DNA of 45,596 nucleotides. Origin: Oscillospiraceae bacterium. Its GTDB lineage: Bacteria; Bacillota; Clostridia; Oscillospirales; CAG-272. The notes under the pieces were generated by a model, which saw only the letters and a list, made by a program, of their open reading frames with translations, searched no databases and was not told the origin of the DNA. Position 1 is the stretch's first letter; each line of letters opens with the position of its first letter. This document shows, in pieces, positions 24,190-32,406 of this stretch. The DNA is taken from contig SVRE01000010.1 in NCBI GenBank assembly GCA_015065005.1, positions 1-45,596 on the forward strand, in the 5' to 3' direction. Made by a program: the position numbers and the translations under genes.

Positions 24190-25449
24190 ATGGCAGTTAA
24201 AATACAAAAGCCAAGGGGAACCATGGATATTTTTCCGGGTGAGGCACGCCTTTGGCAGAAAATAGAGAAAACCGCAAGGGACGTGGCAGCAAGGTACGGC
24301 TTCGGTGAAATCCGCACACCTACCTTTGAGGAGCTTTCACTTTTCAAGCGTGGTGTTGGTGAGGTTACTGACGTTGTTCAAAAGGAAATGTACACCTTCA
24401 CAGACAGGGAGGACAGGGTTTTCGCCCTTCGCCCTGAGGGTACTGCATCCTGCGTGCGCGCAATTATCGAAAACGGCAAAACCTCAGACGTTATGCCCCT
24501 TCGCTATTACTACATCATAAATTGCTTCAGATACGAAAAGCCCCAGGCGGGCAGGAGCCGCGAGTTCTTCCAGTTCGGTACTGAAATGTTCGGCACAAAG
24601 GATGCAAGCGCAGATGCAACTGTAATTTCCTTGGCTGACACTCTTATTCGTGAGCTTGGTATTGAAAATGTGGAGCTTCACATCAACTCAATCGGCTGTC
24701 CTAACTGCAGGCCTAAGTACAGGGAGGCTTTGGTTGATTACTTTAAATCACATGAGGAAAAGCTTTGCGATACCTGTCGCGAAAGGCTTAAGACCAATCC
24801 TCTTCGCGTTCTTGACTGTAAGAGCCCTATCTGCTCCGAAATTGCAAAGGATGCGCCGAACACGGTGGACTATCTTTGTGAGGAATGTGATAACCACTTT
24901 GCCGACCTTAAAAAATACCTGGACGCACAGGGCATCAAGTACACGGTTGACACAAGGATTGTCCGCGGTCTTGACTACTATACAAAGACAGTATTTGAGT
25001 TTATTTGTAAGGGCATCGGCGCGCAAAGCACCGTTTGCGGCGGCGGACGTTATGACGGCTTGATGGAGCAGCTTGGCGGTCCATCCTTACCCGGCATTGG
25101 CTTCGGTATGGGTCTTACCCGTATCATTCTTGCAATGCAGGAAAGCGGCAGCGCTCAGCTTGAGGAAAACAAGCCAATATTATATATCGCACCCATGGGT
25201 ACTGAAGCACGCGCCAAGGCTATGAAGCTGGTGTCTGACTTAAGGGCTAAGGGCTATTATGCTGAGTGTGATATCAGCGCAAGGAGCTTAAAGGCGCAAA
25301 TGAAGTATGCGGACAAGCTTGGCACACGTTATACGCTTATCATTGGCGATAGTGAGCTGGAAACAGGCAAGGCGCAGCTCAAGGATATGGCAAACAGCAC
25401 ACAAGAGGAAATAGAAATAGATAATATTTGCAACATTATTTGCAAATAA
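24190..25449 (+). CDS. hisS: Histidyl-tRNA synthetase
   Basis: A 419-aa class II synthetase charging tRNA-His. It begins with the family text IQKPRGTMDIFPGEA. Motif 2 is around CFRYEKPQAGRSREFFQFG, the histidine-specific signature is GLDYYTKTVFEF, the second His motif is CGGGRYDGL and motif 3 is GIGFGMGLTRI. The C-terminal anticodon-binding domain starts near residue 325. The ATG at 24190 is chosen (SD GAGG, matches the family N-terminus) over the in-frame ATG at 24166. It lies 10 bp before aspS in the usual Firmicutes hisS-aspS operon. Confidence 0.97.
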   Translation: MAVKIQKPRGTMDIFPGEARLWQKIEKTARDVAARYGFGEIRTPTFEELSLFKRGVGEVTDVVQKEMYTFTDREDRVFALRPEGTASCVRAIIENGKTSDVMPLRYYYIINCFRYEKPQAGRSREFFQFGTEMFGTKDASADATVISLADTLIRELGIENVELHINSIGCPNCRPKYREALVDYFKSHEEKLCDTCRERLKTNPLRVLDCKSPICSEIAKDAPNTVDYLCEECDNHFADLKKYLDAQGIKYTVDTRIVRGLDYYTKTVFEFICKGIGAQSTVCGGGRYDGLMEQLGGPSLPGIGFGMGLTRIILAMQESGSAQLEENKPILYIAPMGTEARAKAMKLVSDLRAKGYYAECDISARSLKAQMKYADKLGTRYTLIIGDSELETGKAQLKDMANSTQEEIEIDNICNIICK

Positions 25450-25459
25450 AGGAGATAAT

Positions 25460-27244
25460 ATGGAAATTTTTGAGAAGAATGACAGCCGTACCCACTACTG
25501 CGGTACACTTACCAAGGCTAATATAGGAGAGCGTGTTTGCGTTCTTGGCTGGGCGCAGAAGCAAAGAGATTTAGGCTCACTTATCTTTATTGATTTGCGT
25601 GACAGGAGCGGTATTGTTCAGCTTGCATTTGATGAGAACACAGAGAAGGAAATTTTTGACAAGGCATTTACCGTTCGTGCGGAGTTTGTCCTTTGTGCAA
25701 AGGGCGTTGTTCGTGAAAGGGCAACAATTAATAAGAACATTCCAACAGGCGATATTGAAATTGTTGTTGACGGCTTTAAGATTTTAAATAAGGCGCAAAC
25801 CCCACCCTTTGAAATCAGTGATAATGGGGACGTTAAGGCGGAGCTTCGTATGAAGCACAGATATCTGGACCTTCGCCGTCCGTCTATGCAGTACAATATT
25901 ATTGCACGCTCCAAAATTACAAATCTTGCAAGAAATTATTTTAATGAAAACGGCTTTATCGACATCGAAACACCGAACCTTATAAGACCTACTCCGGAAG
26001 GAGCAAGGGACTATTTGGTGCCAAGCCGCGTTCATAAGGGCAATTTCTACGCCCTTCCCCAATCCCCACAAATTTATAAGCAGCTTCTTATGTATTCAGG
26101 CTTTGACAGGTACATACAGATTGCACGTTGCTTCCGTGATGAGGACCTTCGTGCTGACCGTCAGCCCGAATTTACACAGATAGATATGGAAATTTCCTTC
26201 ACCACTGAGGATGAGATTATGGCTATAAACGAGGGCTTTATGGCTTATATCTTCAAAAACTTTATGGGTAAGGAATTAAAGACCCCGTTCCTTCGTATGA
26301 CTTGGAACGAGGCTATGGAAAGATACGGCTCAGATAAGCCTGATCTCCGTTTCGGCTTTGAGCTTAACAATATTTCCGACATTGTTGAAAACAGTGAGTT
26401 TAAGGTTTTCTCGGGCGCTGTTCAAAACGGCGGCAGCGTTCGCGCTATTAATGTTAAGGGCGGCGCTAAATTCTCCCGTAAGGAAATTGACTCACTTACA
26501 GAAAAGGCTAAGCACTACCACGCAAAGGGTCTTGCTTGGTTAAAGAAGGCAAACGGTGAGGTTTCCTCTTCCTATGCTAAGTTCTTGACAGAGGAAGAAA
26601 ATAATGCAATCACATCCCGCCTTGGACTTGAGGACGGCGACCTTATTTTGGTTGTTGCTGATAAGAACAAGGTTGTATTTGATACCCTTGGCGCACTCCG
26701 CTGTGAGTGTGCAAAGCGCTTGGGCTTGCTTGACCCATTTGACTTTAAGTTCTTGTGGGTAACCGAGTTCCCGCTCCTTGAGTACAGCGAGGAGGACGGA
26801 CGTTATTACGCTATGCACCACCCATTCACCCAGCCTATGGTTGAGGACTACCATATGATAGATACTGACCCCGGTAAGGTAAGGGCAAGGGCATACGATA
26901 TCGTGCTTAACGGTACAGAGCTTGGCGGCGGTTCTATAAGAATCAACACCACAGAAATGCAGGAGCATATGTTTAACGTGCTTGGCATTTCACCTGAGGA
27001 CGCACAGGAAAAGTTCGGCTTCTTATTGGAGGCATTCAAGTACGGTGTTCCACCGCACGGCGGACTTGCATTCGGTCTTGACCGTCTTGTAACTCTCTTG
27101 CTCGGCCACGAGGATATTCGTGATGTTATCGCTTTCCCTAAGGCGCAAAACGCATCCGAGATTATGTCCAAGTGCCCGTCATATGCAAACCCTGCTGACC
27201 TTGAGGAGCTTGGTATTGCTATAATCCCACAAACAGAGGAATAA
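25460..27244 (+). CDS. aspS: Aspartyl-tRNA synthetase
   Basis: A 594-aa bacterial-type class II synthetase charging tRNA-Asp. The N-terminal OB-fold anticodon domain covers about residues 1-110 (VLGWAQKQRDLGSLIFIDLRD). Motif 2 is ARCFRDEDLRADRQPEFTQ, and the bacterial GAD insertion spans about 285-415. Motif 3 is GGLAFGLDRLVTLLLG near the C-terminus, followed by AFPKAQNA. The SD (AAAGGAG) lies in the 10-bp gap after hisS. Whether it also charges tRNA-Asn cannot be told here. Confidence 0.97.
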   Translation: MEIFEKNDSRTHYCGTLTKANIGERVCVLGWAQKQRDLGSLIFIDLRDRSGIVQLAFDENTEKEIFDKAFTVRAEFVLCAKGVVRERATINKNIPTGDIEIVVDGFKILNKAQTPPFEISDNGDVKAELRMKHRYLDLRRPSMQYNIIARSKITNLARNYFNENGFIDIETPNLIRPTPEGARDYLVPSRVHKGNFYALPQSPQIYKQLLMYSGFDRYIQIARCFRDEDLRADRQPEFTQIDMEISFTTEDEIMAINEGFMAYIFKNFMGKELKTPFLRMTWNEAMERYGSDKPDLRFGFELNNISDIVENSEFKVFSGAVQNGGSVRAINVKGGAKFSRKEIDSLTEKAKHYHAKGLAWLKKANGEVSSSYAKFLTEEENNAITSRLGLEDGDLILVVADKNKVVFDTLGALRCECAKRLGLLDPFDFKFLWVTEFPLLEYSEEDGRYYAMHHPFTQPMVEDYHMIDTDPGKVRARAYDIVLNGTELGGGSIRINTTEMQEHMFNVLGISPEDAQEKFGFLLEAFKYGVPPHGGLAFGLDRLVTLLLGHEDIRDVIAFPKAQNASEIMSKCPSYANPADLEELGIAIIPQTEE

Positions 27245-27248
27245 TAGA

Positions 27249-27284
27249 ATAACAACGGCACATAACCTGTGCCGTTGTTTTAAA
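27249..27284 (+). terminator. Terminator of the hisS-aspS operon
   Basis: Stem AACAACGGCACA/TGTGCCGTTGTT with a short loop, then TT and A/T-rich sequence, 5 nt after the aspS stop. Confidence 0.88.
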
Positions 27285-27296
27285 TAGGAAGGAAAA

Positions 27297-27659
27297 ATGG
27301 CAAATATAGAAGAAACGCTTGTAAAGCTAAGCAAATCCAAGTTCCGTTCATCCTTTCACTTAACAAAAAAGGAAAGGGAGTATGCCCTTGAAAAGGGACT
27401 TGATATTATAGAGTCCCACGCAAGAGATTTTGTTTCCAAACGTCTCGCTCCTGCATATATACCAAATGACGGTAGCCAAACGCCAACTAAAGGGCATCCT
27501 GTTTTCAAGGCTCAGCACGCCTGTGCCTGTTGCTGCCGCACCTGCCTTAATAAATGGTATAAAGTGCCTAAAAACATAGAATTATCAAGCATTCAGCAGG
27601 AAAAGATAGTTAATCTTTTAATGGCTTGGATAAGGAAAGAAACAGACCAAAACAAATAA
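27297..27659 (+). CDS. DUF4186 family protein
   Basis: A 120-aa protein that I recognise as DUF4186: SKFRSSFHLTKKE near the start, the KRLAPAYIPNDGSQTPTKGHPVF block in the middle, and QHACACCCRTCLNKWYKVPK with clustered cysteines (CACCCRTC, near residues 74-81) and a conserved His. The function is unknown; the His and Cys cluster suggests metal binding. SD GGAAGG precedes the ATG. It starts after the aspS terminator and 47 bp before the GIY-YIG gene, so those two may be co-transcribed. Confidence 0.88.
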   Translation: MANIEETLVKLSKSKFRSSFHLTKKEREYALEKGLDIIESHARDFVSKRLAPAYIPNDGSQTPTKGHPVFKAQHACACCCRTCLNKWYKVPKNIELSSIQQEKIVNLLMAWIRKETDQNK

Positions 27660-27705
27660 TTGCAAATATTTACATTTGAACATACATTATAATTATCGGT
27701 GAAAT

Positions 27706-27963
27706 ATGAACTATACATATATATTAAAATGCGCTGACGGAACATTATACTGCGGCTGGACAAATGACCTTGAAAAGCGAATTAAAACACATATTGATGG
27801 AAAGGGCGCAAAATATACCCGCAGCCGCTTGCCCGTTACCCTTGTTTACTATGAGGAGTTTGAAACCTCTAAGGAAGCACAAAGCCGAGAGGTAAAAATC
27901 AAGCAGCTTTCTCGAAAGCAAAAATTAGAGCTAATAGATAAAAACAAAAATGAGCCGAATTAA
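27706..27963 (+). CDS. GIY-YIG nuclease superfamily protein (UPF0213/YhbQ-like)
   Basis: An 85-aa single-domain GIY-YIG protein. The motif appears as TYILKCADGTLYCGWT (residues 4-19), followed by the conserved Arg (KRIKTH) and catalytic-type Glu (YYEEF), with EAQSREVKIKQLSRKQK at the end. Such small stand-alone proteins are presumed DNA nucleases linked to repair, but most are uncharacterised. A weak SD (GGTGAA) precedes the ATG. It ends in a terminator shared with the convergent ABC exporter gene. Confidence 0.92.
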   Translation: MNYTYILKCADGTLYCGWTNDLEKRIKTHIDGKGAKYTRSRLPVTLVYYEEFETSKEAQSREVKIKQLSRKQKLELIDKNKNEPN

Positions 27964-27976
27964 TCGGCTCATTTTT
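27946..27976. terminator. Bidirectional terminator between GIY-YIG and ABC exporter genes
   Basis: A perfect 13-bp stem (AAAAATGAGCCGA with TCGGCTCATTTTT) flanked by A and T runs. It overlaps the last codons of the GIY-YIG gene and touches the exporter stop. Confidence 0.9.
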
Positions 27977-29729
27977 AATTGTTAGAGTATAGCTTGTATA
28001 AGTCTGCGTAAATTCCGTTTTGCTCAAGAAGCTCGTTGTGTGTGCCACTTTCCTCGATGCCGTTTTCGGTCAGCACCAAAATTCTGTCCGCATTTTTAAT
28101 GGTGGTTAAGCGGTGGGCGATTGTAAAGGTTGTCCTGCCCTTTGCAAGCTTTTCAAGGGATAGCTGTACAATCCTTTCACTTTCATTGTCAAGTGCGCTT
28201 GTTGCCTCGTCAAGTATCAAAATCGGCGGATTTTTCAAGAACAATCGCGCAATTGAAATTCGTTGCTTTTGGCCGCCCGAGAGCTTAACACCACGCTCGC
28301 CAACATAAGTGTCGTATCCGTTTGGCAAGGACATAATAAAATCGTGTGCGCCTGCCATCTTGGCGGACTCTATAATTTCCTCATCGGTTGCATCTGTTTT
28401 TCCGTATGCAATATTATCCCTAACGCTGCCGGAGAAAAGATAAACATCCTGGGCAACAACGCCGATGTTTTCTCTGAGGGAGCGCAAGGTCACGTCCTTT
28501 ATGCTATGTCCGTCAACGGTAATTTCACCGCTTGAAATTTCGTAAAACCTTGGCAAAAGTGAGCAAAGGGTAGTTTTGCCACCGCCGGAAGGACCAACAA
28601 GAGCAATGCTTTCTCCCTTCTTAACCTTAAGGCTAAGGTTGGTAAGCACCTCTTTCTTTTCGCTTTCATAGCTGAAGGATACGTTTTTGAACTCAATTTC
28701 TCCTTGTACGTTTTCAATATCAATAGCATTTTTGCCATCCTGTATTTCCGGCTCAATAGCCATAATCTCAGAAAAACGGTCGATTCCCGTAATACCGCGC
28801 TGAAACTGCTCGGAAAATTCAACAAGCTTTCGTATAGAGGTAATAAGTGTTGTTACAAATAACAGGTATGCCACATAGTCAGCAGGGGAAATCTTGCCAC
28901 CCACCATAAATAAGCCGCCTGCAATAACAACAATAATGTACATAAGTCCATCAAACAATCTGGTGGTCGACTGGAATGCGCCCATTACATAGTAAGCACC
29001 CTTTTTAATGCGGTAAAACCTTTGGTTGCCCTCTTCAAACTTTTCTTCCTCCACATTTTCGTTGGCAAAGGATTTAACAACACGTATGCCAAGCAGGCTA
29101 TCCTCAATTTGTGCATTTAACTCACCCGTTTGCTTCCTTGACTCATTAAACGCATTTTTCATCCTTTTTCTGAAGAAAATCAAAGAAACAATAATTAAAG
29201 GAATACAAGCAAAAATTATAAGGGTAAGGTACACATTCATAGTGCAGAGGATAATAAATGAGCAAATTATCTTAATGCCCGAAATAAAGAATTCCTCGGG
29301 GCAGTGGTGGGCAAATTCCGTAACGTCAAAAAGGTCTGTGGTGATACGTGACATAAGTGTACCGATTTTTGTGTTATCATAGTAAGAAAATGATAGCTTT
29401 TGCAAATGCCCAAACAGGTCACGGCGCATATCCGTTTCAATCCTTGTACCCATAATGTGACCCACGGATGCCATATAAAAGTTGGCACACGTGTCGATAA
29501 TTCGCAAAGCAATGTACAAAATACCGCACCGTAAAATAAGGTTGACGGTAAGACTTGCAGGGTCCTCGGTTGCCACGCCTGTAATCTTGCGCACTATCAT
29601 AGGCAAAACAAGCTCGCAAACAGTGGTAAGGGAAGCGCAGAACAGGTCGAGAAACAAGGTCCACTTATATTTTTTGTAGTAAGGTAAAAATTTTCTGATA
29701 AGACCAAAGCTGTTCTTCTTTTCCTTCAT
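27975..29729 (-). CDS. ABC transporter, fused permease and ATPase (exporter type)
   Basis: A 584-aa half-transporter of the MsbA/LmrA/BmrA type that works as a dimer to export lipids, drugs or peptides. Six membrane helices lie within residues 1-310. The ATPase domain follows: Walker A GPSGGGKTT (near 375), Q-loop, signature LSGGQKQR, Walker B ILILDEATSALD and the switch His in IAHRLTT. An SD (AAGGAGG) and a strong promoter precede the ATG. It is a lone gene, so if a homodimer it needs no partner. The substrate is unknown. Confidence 0.95.
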   Translation of the reverse strand: MKEKKNSFGLIRKFLPYYKKYKWTLFLDLFCASLTTVCELVLPMIVRKITGVATEDPASLTVNLILRCGILYIALRIIDTCANFYMASVGHIMGTRIETDMRRDLFGHLQKLSFSYYDNTKIGTLMSRITTDLFDVTEFAHHCPEEFFISGIKIICSFIILCTMNVYLTLIIFACIPLIIVSLIFFRKRMKNAFNESRKQTGELNAQIEDSLLGIRVVKSFANENVEEEKFEEGNQRFYRIKKGAYYVMGAFQSTTRLFDGLMYIIVVIAGGLFMVGGKISPADYVAYLLFVTTLITSIRKLVEFSEQFQRGITGIDRFSEIMAIEPEIQDGKNAIDIENVQGEIEFKNVSFSYESEKKEVLTNLSLKVKKGESIALVGPSGGGKTTLCSLLPRFYEISSGEITVDGHSIKDVTLRSLRENIGVVAQDVYLFSGSVRDNIAYGKTDATDEEIIESAKMAGAHDFIMSLPNGYDTYVGERGVKLSGGQKQRISIARLFLKNPPILILDEATSALDNESERIVQLSLEKLAKGRTTFTIAHRLTTIKNADRILVLTENGIEESGTHNELLEQNGIYADLYKLYSNN

Positions 29730-29760
29730 ATATTAAACCTCCTTGGAATTTTAGATAATT

Positions 29761-29789
29761 ATTTTAGCACAAAATAAAACCCATGTCAA
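29761..29789 (-). promoter_or_regulatory. Promoter of the ABC exporter gene
   Basis: The minus strand has -35 TTGACA (29784-29789), a 17-bp spacer ending TTGTGC and -10 TAAAAT (29761-29766), an extended -10. Confidence 0.87.
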
Positions 29790-29815
29790 CGAAAAAGGCT
29801 AAAAAGCATAAAAAA

Positions 29816-29849
29816 TATGACTATACCAACAAGTGTCAGTATAGCCATA
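29816..29849 (-). terminator. Rubrerythrin terminator
   Basis: An 11-bp stem with one G-U pair (TATGGCTATAC with GTATAGTCATA on the minus strand), 12-nt loop, then TTTTTT, about 35 nt past the rubrerythrin stop. Confidence 0.78.
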
Positions 29850-29884
29850 AAATTTAATGCATTGTAAAAAAGTGCTACCCTGTA

Positions 29885-30421
29885 TTAATAATTCTCAGCC
29901 TTGATTTCAAAATAAGCTTGTGGATGTGCGCAAACAGGGCAAACCTCAGGCGCTTTTTTGCCAACAACAATATGTCCGCAGTTGGAGCATTGCCAAATCA
30001 TTTCCTCATCACGTGAGAACACCAAGCCACCCTCAACATTTTCAAGGAGCTTCTTGTATCTTTCCTCATGCTCCTTTTCGATTTTTGCAACCTGCTCAAA
30101 AAGGTAAGCTATATGCTCAAAGCCCTCCTCATGTGCTTCCTTGGCAAAGGTTGGGTACATTTCAGTCCATTCGTAGTTTTCACCGCTTGCCGCATCAGCC
30201 AAATTGTCAACTGTTGCACCGATTCCGTCCTTTAAAAGCTTGAACCAAATCTTTGCATGCTCCTTTTCGTTAGCCGCAGTTTCCTCAAAAATCTTTGCAA
30301 TTTGTACATATCCGTCTTTTTTAGCCTTGGATGCATAGTAAGTGTACTTGTTTCTTGCCTCACTCTCGCCTGAGAAGGCAGCCATTAAGTTTTTCTCTGT
30401 TTTTGAACCTTTTAATTCCAT
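29885..30421 (-). CDS. rbr: Rubrerythrin
   Basis: A 178-aa non-haem iron peroxidase that reduces hydrogen peroxide in anaerobes. The ferritin-like diiron domain shows ESEARNKY near residue 19 and the paired metal motifs NEKEH (51-55) and IEKEH (114-118). The C-terminal rubredoxin domain has C145-x2-C148 and C161-x2-C164. The order is that of classic (not reverse) rubrerythrin. The ATG at 30421 has an SD (AAGGAG). A perfect palindrome lies about 24-44 nt upstream and could be an operator. The alpha/beta hydrolase gene ends just beyond it, so the two may be co-transcribed. Confidence 0.95.
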   Translation of the reverse strand: MELKGSKTEKNLMAAFSGESEARNKYTYYASKAKKDGYVQIAKIFEETAANEKEHAKIWFKLLKDGIGATVDNLADAASGENYEWTEMYPTFAKEAHEEGFEHIAYLFEQVAKIEKEHEERYKKLLENVEGGLVFSRDEEMIWQCSNCGHIVVGKKAPEVCPVCAHPQAYFEIKAENY

Positions 30422-30444
30422 TTTTGAAACTCCTTTTATCTATT

Positions 30445-30465
30445 TTATCGACACAGTGTCGATAA
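30445..30465. promoter_or_regulatory. Candidate operator: perfect palindrome upstream of rubrerythrin
   Basis: Perfect 10-bp arms (TTATCGACAC with GTGTCGATAA) around one central base, in the 46-bp gap before rbr. The size fits a dimeric repressor site (TetR-like arms). It does not match PerR or Rex boxes as I know them. No strong U-tract follows, so it is less likely a terminator. Confidence 0.55.
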
Positions 30466-30467
30466 TT

Positions 30468-31421
30468 TTACTGTTTTAATGTGTTTGCTTTTGATGATGA
30501 TAAGCATTTTTCAACAAATTTGCACACAGCAGCTTCATATTTTTCCGCATCGGACATATAGCTTGTGCCGTGGTCTGCATCTTTAAAGCTATACAGGTAT
30601 TTTTCTCCTATACCTGCATCATATATTTCCTGCGCCATGGAGAAGGGAACAAAGCCGTCCTTTTCTCCGTGCAAAATTATATAAGGTATTTTCGCGTTTT
30701 TTACAGATTTAACCGCACCCTCCTTATTTGGGTTGAAATGCCCGAAAAGAAAAGCACTAAGTGGGACAAAGGTATAAATCCGCTCAGGCATACCCCTGTC
30801 AACACAAACCTTTTTAATAATAGCCTTCGGGGAAGAGAAGGGGCAGTCTGCAATAGCGCCCACAACATTTTTTGGCAGGTCCATATCCGTTGCCATCAAG
30901 GCAGTGGCGCCGCCCATTGAAACACCAACCAGGAAAATCGGCACAGCCCCAAACCTTTGTGTTAAGTAGTTTACCCAGCTAAGCGCATCCTTACGCTCCT
31001 TCACACCGAAGGTAACTGTTTTTCCGCCGCTGTTACCGCAGCCGCGCTGGTCTATTAACAAAATATTATGTCCCATCTTTTTTGCAAGATAATGTCCGCC
31101 GCACATATCCCGCTTTGCAATACCCTTGTAGCCGTGCATCATAATTTGTATTGGCGCGCCGTCCTTTATATGATAATACTTGGCATAAAGCTTAACACCG
31201 TCATACGCTTTAATGTAAACCTCCTCAAATGGGGTTGCATCAACCAAGGAAATCAAACGGTTCATTTCACTTTGCGCCTTGCTTAGCGCCTCATTTTCCT
31301 CAAAATATGCTTTTATCTTTTTCTTGCTCCCCTTTGCATAAAATGCATTGAGATATGCAAAAACCGCACCGCCCAAAACGCCGAGCAAGAGAAGGGTAGC
31401 AACAATAATTGCCACAATCAT
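30468..31421 (-). CDS. Membrane-anchored alpha/beta hydrolase
   Basis: A 317-aa hydrolase of unknown substrate. A single N-terminal helix (about residues 2-25) with charged residues after it anchors the protein, with the enzyme probably outside the membrane. The fold is clear: HGYKG oxyanion-loop region (about 96), DQRGCGNSGG (124-133), nucleophile S168 in VGVSMGGA, acid D255 in LHGEKDGFVP and H284 in DADHGTSY. This triad and layout fit the YqkD/BAAT-like serine hydrolases of Firmicutes. SD GAGGTG precedes the ATG. It is divergent from the GH43 gene and 46 bp upstream of rbr. Confidence 0.9.
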   Translation of the reverse strand: MIVAIIVATLLLLGVLGGAVFAYLNAFYAKGSKKKIKAYFEENEALSKAQSEMNRLISLVDATPFEEVYIKAYDGVKLYAKYYHIKDGAPIQIMMHGYKGIAKRDMCGGHYLAKKMGHNILLIDQRGCGNSGGKTVTFGVKERKDALSWVNYLTQRFGAVPIFLVGVSMGGATALMATDMDLPKNVVGAIADCPFSSPKAIIKKVCVDRGMPERIYTFVPLSAFLFGHFNPNKEGAVKSVKNAKIPYIILHGEKDGFVPFSMAQEIYDAGIGEKYLYSFKDADHGTSYMSDAEKYEAAVCKFVEKCLSSSKANTLKQ

Positions 31422-31486
31422 AAATTCACCTCATAGTATAATATTACCAAATATTTTAATAAATTTCAATAGATTTAAAAATAATG

Positions 31487-31515
31487 TTGCTTTTAAATTT
31501 CAACTATGCTAAAAT
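31487..31515 (+). promoter_or_regulatory. Promoter of the GH43-MFS-ribF operon
   Basis: -35 TTGCTT (31487-31492), 17-bp spacer ending CTATGC, -10 TAAAAT (31510-31515), extended -10, about 30 nt before the ATG. Confidence 0.76.
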
Positions 31516-31544
31516 TACCTTGAATTTGAAAAGCGGAGGGCATT

Positions 31545-32402
31545 ATGAGGCTTGCGGATATTAATATAAGAGACCCATTTATTTTACCGTACAACGGTAA
31601 ATATTATATGTACGGCACACGTGCAATCTACACCTGGACACAGGAGATTAAGGATGGCTACGGCTTTGATGTATATGAAAGCACAGATCTTGAAAATTGG
31701 AGTGAGCCGAAAAGCATATTTGAAAATCACATGGGCTTTTGGGGGGATTTCCAATTCTGGGCGCCCGAGGTTCACATATATAAGGGTAGATTTTATCTTT
31801 TGGCTACCTTTACAAGCAAGGAGTGTTTCCGCGGAACTGCCATTCTATCCAGTGACACACCAAACGGTGAGTTTAAGGAGCATAGCTGGGGTGCGTTAAC
31901 CCCGAGGGAATGGTCCTGCCTTGACGGTACGCTTTATGTGGAAAACGGCACTCCGTATATGGTTTTTTGCCACGAATGGTGCCAAATCAAGGACGGTGAA
32001 ATCTGCGCTGTGGAGCTTTCACGCGACCTAAAACAGCCACAGGGTCAGCCATTTACCCTATTTAAGGCATCAGATGCTAAAAAATGGGTGTTGCCTGTGG
32101 ATAAAGACTGCTATGTAACAGACGGTCCCTATATGATGAATATTGACGGTGAGCTTATATGCCTTTGGTCCAGCTTTGGAAAGGATGGCTATCTTGAAGC
32201 TATTGCAAGAAGCTCAAACGGCAAAATGGACGGGGAGTGGACTGTTGATGACAAGCTCCTTTTTGAAAAGAACGGGGGACACGGTATGATATTTACCGAT
32301 TTTTCAGGAAATATGAATTTTGTGTATCACTCACCTAACGAAACACCATTTGAACGACCCTGTGTCCGTAAAATCGATAAAAATATGCTAAAGAGGCAGT
32401 GA
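31545..32402 (+). CDS. Glycoside hydrolase family 43-like protein
   Basis: A 285-aa, signal-less five-bladed beta-propeller of the GH43 type, so it acts on short oligosaccharides in the cytosol. IRDPFILPYNGKYYMYGT at the start carries the usual catalytic-base Asp. WAPEVHIYKGRFYLLAT marks blade 2, DGTLYVENGTPYMVFCHEW blade 3, and VTDGPYMMNIDGELICLWSS blade 4. GGHGMIF with its conserved His completes the site. GH43 enzymes cleave arabinose or xylose linkages; specificity is not visible. SD GGAGGG precedes the ATG. The MFS transporter follows by 4 bp, suggesting uptake and cleavage of the same glycan. Confidence 0.9.
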   Translation: MRLADINIRDPFILPYNGKYYMYGTRAIYTWTQEIKDGYGFDVYESTDLENWSEPKSIFENHMGFWGDFQFWAPEVHIYKGRFYLLATFTSKECFRGTAILSSDTPNGEFKEHSWGALTPREWSCLDGTLYVENGTPYMVFCHEWCQIKDGEICAVELSRDLKQPQGQPFTLFKASDAKKWVLPVDKDCYVTDGPYMMNIDGELICLWSSFGKDGYLEAIARSSNGKMDGEWTVDDKLLFEKNGGHGMIFTDFSGNMNFVYHSPNETPFERPCVRKIDKNMLKRQ

Positions 32403-32406
32403 AAAA

